A DNA stretch of 9,171 bases from NCBI GenBank assembly GCA_028291445.1, contig JAQGIA010000103.1, forward strand, positions 1 to 9,171, in the 5' to 3' direction. This DNA comes from Belnapia sp. (GTDB lineage Bacteria > Pseudomonadota > Alphaproteobacteria > Acetobacterales > Acetobacteraceae). The notes beneath the pieces are model-generated. The model saw only the letters and a list, made by a program, of their open reading frames with translations, ran no database searches and was not told the DNA's origin. The position numbers and the translations under genes are program-made. Positions 5,528 to 9,171 of this stretch are shown piece after piece (position 1 is the first letter of the stretch; each line of letters starts with the position of its first letter).

Positions 5528-8500
5528 ATGGGCAATATCCAACGTCCCGAGGCGACACTCGAAGACCGCTGGGACAAGTCCGGCGAAACCCTGCTGCTGA
5601 CCGGCGTGCAGGCGCTGGTCCGGCTTCCGCTGCTGCGCCACCAACTGGACAAGGCGCTGGGCTGGAACACCGGGGGCTATATCAGCGGCTATCGCGGCTC
5701 GCCCCTCGGCACCTATGACCAGCAGCTGCAGAAACAGGCCAAGCGCCTCGCCGAGGCCAATATCATCGTCCGCCCGGCGCTGAACGAGGATCTCGCCGCC
5801 ACCGCCGTCTGGGGCAGCCAGCAGGTCGCGCTCTACGGCAACCAGACGGTCGATGGCGTCTTCGGCATCTGGTACGGCAAGGGCCCGGGCGTGGACCGCA
5901 GCGGCGATGCGCTGCGCCATGCCAATAGCGCCGGTACCGCGCCCAAGGGCGGCGTGCTGGCCCTGGCCGGCGACGACCCTTCCTGTAAATCCTCGACCAT
6001 CACCTCGGGCTGCGAATACAGCTTCATGGATGTCGAGATGCCGGTGCTGGACCCGGCCGGCGTCCAGGAAATCCTGGAATTCGGCCTCAAGGCCATCGAC
6101 ATGTCGCGTTTCGCCGGCCTTTGGGTCGGCATGAAATGCGTGGCGGAGACCATGGATGGCTCCGCCTCCGTGCTGGTCGATCCGGCGGCCTATTCGGCGA
6201 TCATCCCGGACTTCGCCTTTCCGTCGGATGGCGTGCATATCCGCCTCCGCGACCACGCCATCCCGCAGGAGCAGCGGCTGCGCCAGGTGAAGCTGCCGGC
6301 GGCGGTGGCCTTCGCCCGGCTGAACGGCCTCAACCCCATCGTGCTGGACAGCCCGAAGGCCCGCTTCGGCATCGCCGCCCGCGGCCGCGGCTACACTACC
6401 CTGCGTCAGGCGCTGCATGATGCCGGGATCACCGACGAGATCGCCCGCATGGGCGGGCTGCGGATCTGGAAAGTCGGGCTCGCCTGGCCGCTCGATGCCA
6501 TCGCCGCCCGCGAATTCGCCCGCGGCCTGGAGGAGATCATGGTGGTCGAGGACCGCCGCCCGGTGATCGAGCCGCAACTGCGCGATGCGCTGTACCACGG
6601 CACGGACCGCCCCCGGATCACCGGCAAGACCGACGAGCAGGGCCGCCGCCTGCTGTCGGACCTGACCGAGTTGGATACCGGTGCCGTGCTGCGGGCACTC
6701 GCCGCCCGCCTGCCGGAAGCGCTGCGGACCGAGCAGCTCAAGGCGCGCATCGCCGCGCTTGATGCTCTGGCCGGGATGCAGCCGGCGCCGGTGCATGACC
6801 GCACCCCGCATTTCTGCCCGGGTTGCCCGCACAACACGAGCACCCGGGTGCCCGAGGGCAGCCACGCCATGGCCGGTATCGGTTGCCACACGCTGGCGAT
6901 CTACATGGATCGCAGCACCGACCTGTTCACCCATATGGGCGCGGAGGGGATGCTGTGGCTCGGCCAGGCGCCCTTCGTGTCCGAGAAGCATATGTTCGCC
7001 AATCTCGGCGACGGCACCTATGCCCATTCCGGCAGCCTCGCCATCCGCCAGGCGATCGCCGTCGACGCCAACATCACCTACAAGATCCTGGTCAATAGCG
7101 CCGTCGCCATGACCGGCGGCCAGACCCCCGAGGGCGAGCTCGGCGTGCCCGAGATCGCCGCGCAGATGGCGGCAGAGGGTGCCCGGACGATCGTCGTCGT
7201 CTCGGACGACCCGGAGCGCCACCAGGGCGATGCCCGCATGCCGAAGGGCATCACCTACCGCGAGCGGCGCGACCTCGACCAGGTGCAGCGCGAATTGCGC
7301 GACACGCCCGGCGTCTCGGTGCTGATCTACGACCAGCAGTGCGCGACAGAGCGTCGCCGCAAGCGCAAGCGCGGCACCCAGGCCGTCGCCAGCAAGCGCG
7401 TGGCGATCAACCCCCGCGTCTGCGAGGATTGCGGCGATTGCTCCCGCACCTCCAATTGCCTGGCAGTGGAGCCGATCGAGACCGAGTTCGGCCGCAAGCG
7501 CGCCATCGACCAGAGCGCCTGCAACCAGGATCTGAGCTGCGTCGAGGGGTTCTGCCCATCCTTCGTCACCCTGGTCGGGGCGGAGCCGGTGAAGAAGCCG
7601 GTCCCCGAGACGATGGGTGACCTGCCGGAGCCCGTGCGCGCCGAGCCGCGCGAAGGCGAGCCGGCCTGGAACATCCTGATGGCCGGCGTCGGCGGCCAGG
7701 GGGTCACCGCGCTCTCGGCCATCCTCGGCATGGCGGCGCATCTGGAAGGCCGGCCGGTCCGCTCGGTGGAGATGCTGGGTCTCGCCCAGAAGGGCGGCGG
7801 CGTCTTCGGGCAGCTCCGCATCGGCCGCGCCGGGGCCGCCCCCGAGACCATCGAGGCACCGCGTATCGGCATGGGCCAGGCCGATCTGCTGCTCTCGGCC
7901 GATATGGTGGTGGCCCAGGGCCGCACCGCCCGGCCGTTGCTGGGCGCCGACCGCACCGTCGCCGTGCTGAACGCCGACCTGCAGCCGACCGCGCAATTCG
8001 TCCTCGATACCGCCACCCGCTACGACCGCCCGGGCATGCTGGCCAGCGTCCGCCAGGCCTGCAAGCAGGTGCTGACCGTGCCCGGCGTGCAGGTGGTGGA
8101 AGAAGCCTTCGGCGACCTGATCTACTTGAATGTCTGGCTGCTCGGCATCGCCTTCCAGAACGGGCTGGTGCCGCTGAGCAGCGAGGCGATCAACCGCGCG
8201 CTGGAGCTGAACGGCGCCCAGATCGAGCGGAACAAGGCCGCCTTCGCGCTCGGCCGCGCTGCCGCCCTGGCACCGCCGGCCCCGCTCTCGCCCGAGGCGG
8301 AAACGCTGGATGGGCTCATCGCCCGCCGCGTCACCGATCTGGGCGAATACCAGAACGCCGGCTATGCCCGCGATTATGCCGAGTTCGTCGCCAAGGTACG
8401 GGCCACCGAGCAGCGGATCGTCCCGGGCGCCGAGCGGCTGACCCGCGCGGTGGCGACGCAGCTCTACCGCCTGATGGCCTACAAGGACGAGTACGAGGTG

Positions 8501-8959
8501 GCCCGGCTGCACAGCCTGCCGGATTGGCAGGCAACGCTGGCCGGCCAGTTCAGCGGCACCCAGCGTGTCGAGCTGAACCTGGCGCCGCCCTTCCTGGCGA
8601 AGCCCGACCCGGTGACCGGCCAGCCCCGCAAGATGGTGTTCGGCCCCTGGATGCTGCAGGCCATGGGGTTGCTGCGCCATGGCAAGGCGCTGCGCGGCAC
8701 CGCGCTCGACCCCTTCGGCCGCACCGCGGAGCGGCGGATGGAGCGCGCGCTGCCCGGCGAGTACCGCGCCGGAGTGGAGCGCCTGCTGGCGCTGCTCTCG
8801 ACCGATACCCATGCGCGGATCTGCGACTGGGCCGAGGCGGCGGCGGGCATCAAGGGCTATGGCCCGATCAAGGCCCGCAATGCCACGGCGACGCGGGCAC
8901 GGATGGCGGCATTGGAGGCGGCAGTGACGCAGCCGGCGATGGCGCTCGCGGCAGAGTAG
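5528..8959 (+). CDS. Fused indolepyruvate:ferredoxin oxidoreductase (alpha-gamma single chain)
   Basis: The 1143-residue enzyme oxidatively decarboxylates aryl-pyruvates such as indolepyruvate to the aryl-acetyl-CoA, using thiamine diphosphate, CoA and Fe-S centres. Residue numbers start at the ATG at 5528. The pyrimidine-binding domain is at about 20-220 (SGYRGSPLGTYD; SGCEYSFMDVEMPVLDPAG). The thiamine diphosphate domain is at about 428-605, with FCPGCPHNTST (429-439), GIGCH, GDGTYAHSG (494-502) and VNSAVAMTGGQ. A cysteine-rich segment holds Cys632, 635, 638, 644, 665, 671 and 676. The gamma domain begins near 712 with GVGGQGV (720-726), and a C-terminal domain (about 940-1125) typical of the proteobacterial fused form follows. 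Length matches that form (about 1150). Unlike archaeal IorA/IorB the chains are fused. No ferredoxin gene is adjacent, so the electron acceptor is open. The exact 2-oxo acid preferred is inferred from the family name. Confidence 0.95.
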   Translation: MGNIQRPEATLEDRWDKSGETLLLTGVQALVRLPLLRHQLDKALGWNTGGYISGYRGSPLGTYDQQLQKQAKRLAEANIIVRPALNEDLAATAVWGSQQVALYGNQTVDGVFGIWYGKGPGVDRSGDALRHANSAGTAPKGGVLALAGDDPSCKSSTITSGCEYSFMDVEMPVLDPAGVQEILEFGLKAIDMSRFAGLWVGMKCVAETMDGSASVLVDPAAYSAIIPDFAFPSDGVHIRLRDHAIPQEQRLRQVKLPAAVAFARLNGLNPIVLDSPKARFGIAARGRGYTTLRQALHDAGITDEIARMGGLRIWKVGLAWPLDAIAAREFARGLEEIMVVEDRRPVIEPQLRDALYHGTDRPRITGKTDEQGRRLLSDLTELDTGAVLRALAARLPEALRTEQLKARIAALDALAGMQPAPVHDRTPHFCPGCPHNTSTRVPEGSHAMAGIGCHTLAIYMDRSTDLFTHMGAEGMLWLGQAPFVSEKHMFANLGDGTYAHSGSLAIRQAIAVDANITYKILVNSAVAMTGGQTPEGELGVPEIAAQMAAEGARTIVVVSDDPERHQGDARMPKGITYRERRDLDQVQRELRDTPGVSVLIYDQQCATERRRKRKRGTQAVASKRVAINPRVCEDCGDCSRTSNCLAVEPIETEFGRKRAIDQSACNQDLSCVEGFCPSFVTLVGAEPVKKPVPETMGDLPEPVRAEPREGEPAWNILMAGVGGQGVTALSAILGMAAHLEGRPVRSVEMLGLAQKGGGVFGQLRIGRAGAAPETIEAPRIGMGQADLLLSADMVVAQGRTARPLLGADRTVAVLNADLQPTAQFVLDTATRYDRPGMLASVRQACKQVLTVPGVQVVEEAFGDLIYLNVWLLGIAFQNGLVPLSSEAINRALELNGAQIERNKAAFALGRAAALAPPAPLSPEAETLDGLIARRVTDLGEYQNAGYARDYAEFVAKVRATEQRIVPGAERLTRAVATQLYRLMAYKDEYEVARLHSLPDWQATLAGQFSGTQRVELNLAPPFLAKPDPVTGQPRKMVFGPWMLQAMGLLRHGKALRGTALDPFGRTAERRMERALPGEYRAGVERLLALLSTDTHARICDWAEAAAGIKGYGPIKARNATATRARMAALEAAVTQPAMALAAE

Positions 8960-8962
8960 AAG

Positions 8963-8986
8963 GTCACGCGGAACATTGCGCGTGGC
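8963..8986 (+). terminator. Stem-loop just after the oxidoreductase stop
   Basis: CACGCG (8965-8970) and CGCGTG (8979-8984) form a perfect stem around an 8-nt loop, extended by one G-U and one G-C pair to 8963/8986. It begins 3 nt after the TAG. There is no U-run, so it may be a weak or factor-assisted terminator, or a 3'-end-stabilising stem. Confidence 0.45.
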
Positions 8987-9057
8987 GGCTGCATCGAGCT
9001 AGGCTCCGGGATGCGATGGGCGGCGCCCGTGCAGGGCCCGCGAAAGCGACCGTCACC

Positions 9058-9096
9058 GGTCTCGGCAGGGGTCGTAACGAGACGGGAACAGTCTCC
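9058..9096 (+). promoter_or_regulatory. Overlapping alternative hairpins before the last gene
   Basis: GTCTCG (9059-9064) pairs with CGAGAC (9078-9083). The same GAGAC (9079-9083) can instead pair with GTCTC (9091-9095) around a 7-nt loop. The two stems exclude each other. They lie 40-77 nt upstream of the ATG at 9136. A regulatory leader or a tandem operator is possible; function is not shown. Confidence 0.35.
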
Positions 9097-9135
9097 GGCA
9101 TCCTGGGTCGCCAAGCTGTGGAGTGGGAGCGCGAC

Positions 9136-9171
9136 ATGGGCGACATCAGTTTTGCCGGCGGCTGGGACGAT
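9136..9171 (+). CDS. Start of an unidentified gene, cut by the window edge
   Basis: The ATG at 9136 follows GGGAG (9125-9129) with a 6-nt spacer, a good ribosome binding site. The frame is open to the window end and encodes MGDISFAGGWDD. Twelve residues are too few to name a family. An in-frame GTG at 9118 is an alternative start without a comparable ribosome site. It lies 176 bp after the oxidoreductase in the same direction. Confidence 0.55.
   Translation, partial: MGDISFAGGWDD

Noticed and set aside
5438..8812. A 1124-codon open frame on the minus strand opposite the oxidoreductase
   Set aside because: Its codons align exactly with those of the plus-strand gene, so its stops would need sense TTA, CTA or TCA codons, which a GC-rich genome avoids. 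The His/Gln/Arg/Ala-rich translation resembles no protein family.
8857..9114. An 85-codon minus-strand open frame at the oxidoreductase 3' end
   Set aside because: It overlaps the 3' end of the real gene in antisense, has no recognisable domain, and runs through the hairpin-rich intergenic region.
1..9171. CRISPR arrays, tRNA or rRNA genes, insertion sequences, toxin-antitoxin or phage genes
   Set aside because: I saw no regularly spaced repeats with spacers, no tRNA-like cloverleaf, no transposase or integrase motifs and no terminal inverted repeats with target duplications.

Overview
The window is GC-rich (I estimate about 70%) and codes densely on both strands. Codon use, the split cytochrome c maturation cluster and the fused aerobic-type indolepyruvate oxidoreductase suggest an alphaproteobacterium, perhaps near Acetobacteraceae/Rhodospirillales. 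That placement is inference; there is no rRNA or other marker in the window.

Layout. Positions 1-1724, minus strand: a tightly coupled System I cytochrome c maturation operon read ccmC > ccmD > ccmE > ccmF, with ccmF cut by the window edge. Positions 1725-2189: the longest gene-poor stretch, holding a 17-bp tandem repeat, a short hairpin, an AT-richer dyad and a stem-loop that overlaps the ribosome binding site of the next gene. Positions 2190-3482, plus: a cadherin-like/DUF4214 protein without a signal peptide, a type seen among type I-secreted or surface proteins. Positions 3493-4020, minus: an Lrp/AsnC regulator with a five-copy pentapeptide repeat at its N-terminus. Positions 4043-5365, plus: a DmoA/NtaA/SnaA/DszA-type FMN-dependent monooxygenase starting 22 bp from the regulator's start codon. 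Positions 5366-5527: a leader with a perfect 10-bp inverted repeat that competes with a smaller hairpin, followed by a second hairpin. Positions 5528-8959, plus: a single-chain indolepyruvate:ferredoxin oxidoreductase (alpha and gamma modules fused). Positions 8960-9135: a stem-loop after the stop codon, then overlapping alternative hairpins. Position 9136 onward: the start of another plus-strand gene.

How the genes fit together. CcmC, CcmD, CcmE and CcmF are one machine: heme is loaded onto the CcmE histidine by CcmC/CcmD and passed to apocytochromes at CcmF. The regulator, monooxygenase and oxidoreductase may form a small catabolic locus, since Lrp-family proteins often sense amino acids or 2-oxo acids and the oxidoreductase consumes aryl-pyruvates, but only position links them. 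I found no clear undescribed system. The most unusual signals are the in-frame minisatellite in the regulator that coincides with the monooxygenase promoter region, the mutually exclusive hairpins before the oxidoreductase and before the last gene, and the orphan cadherin-like/DUF4214 protein.
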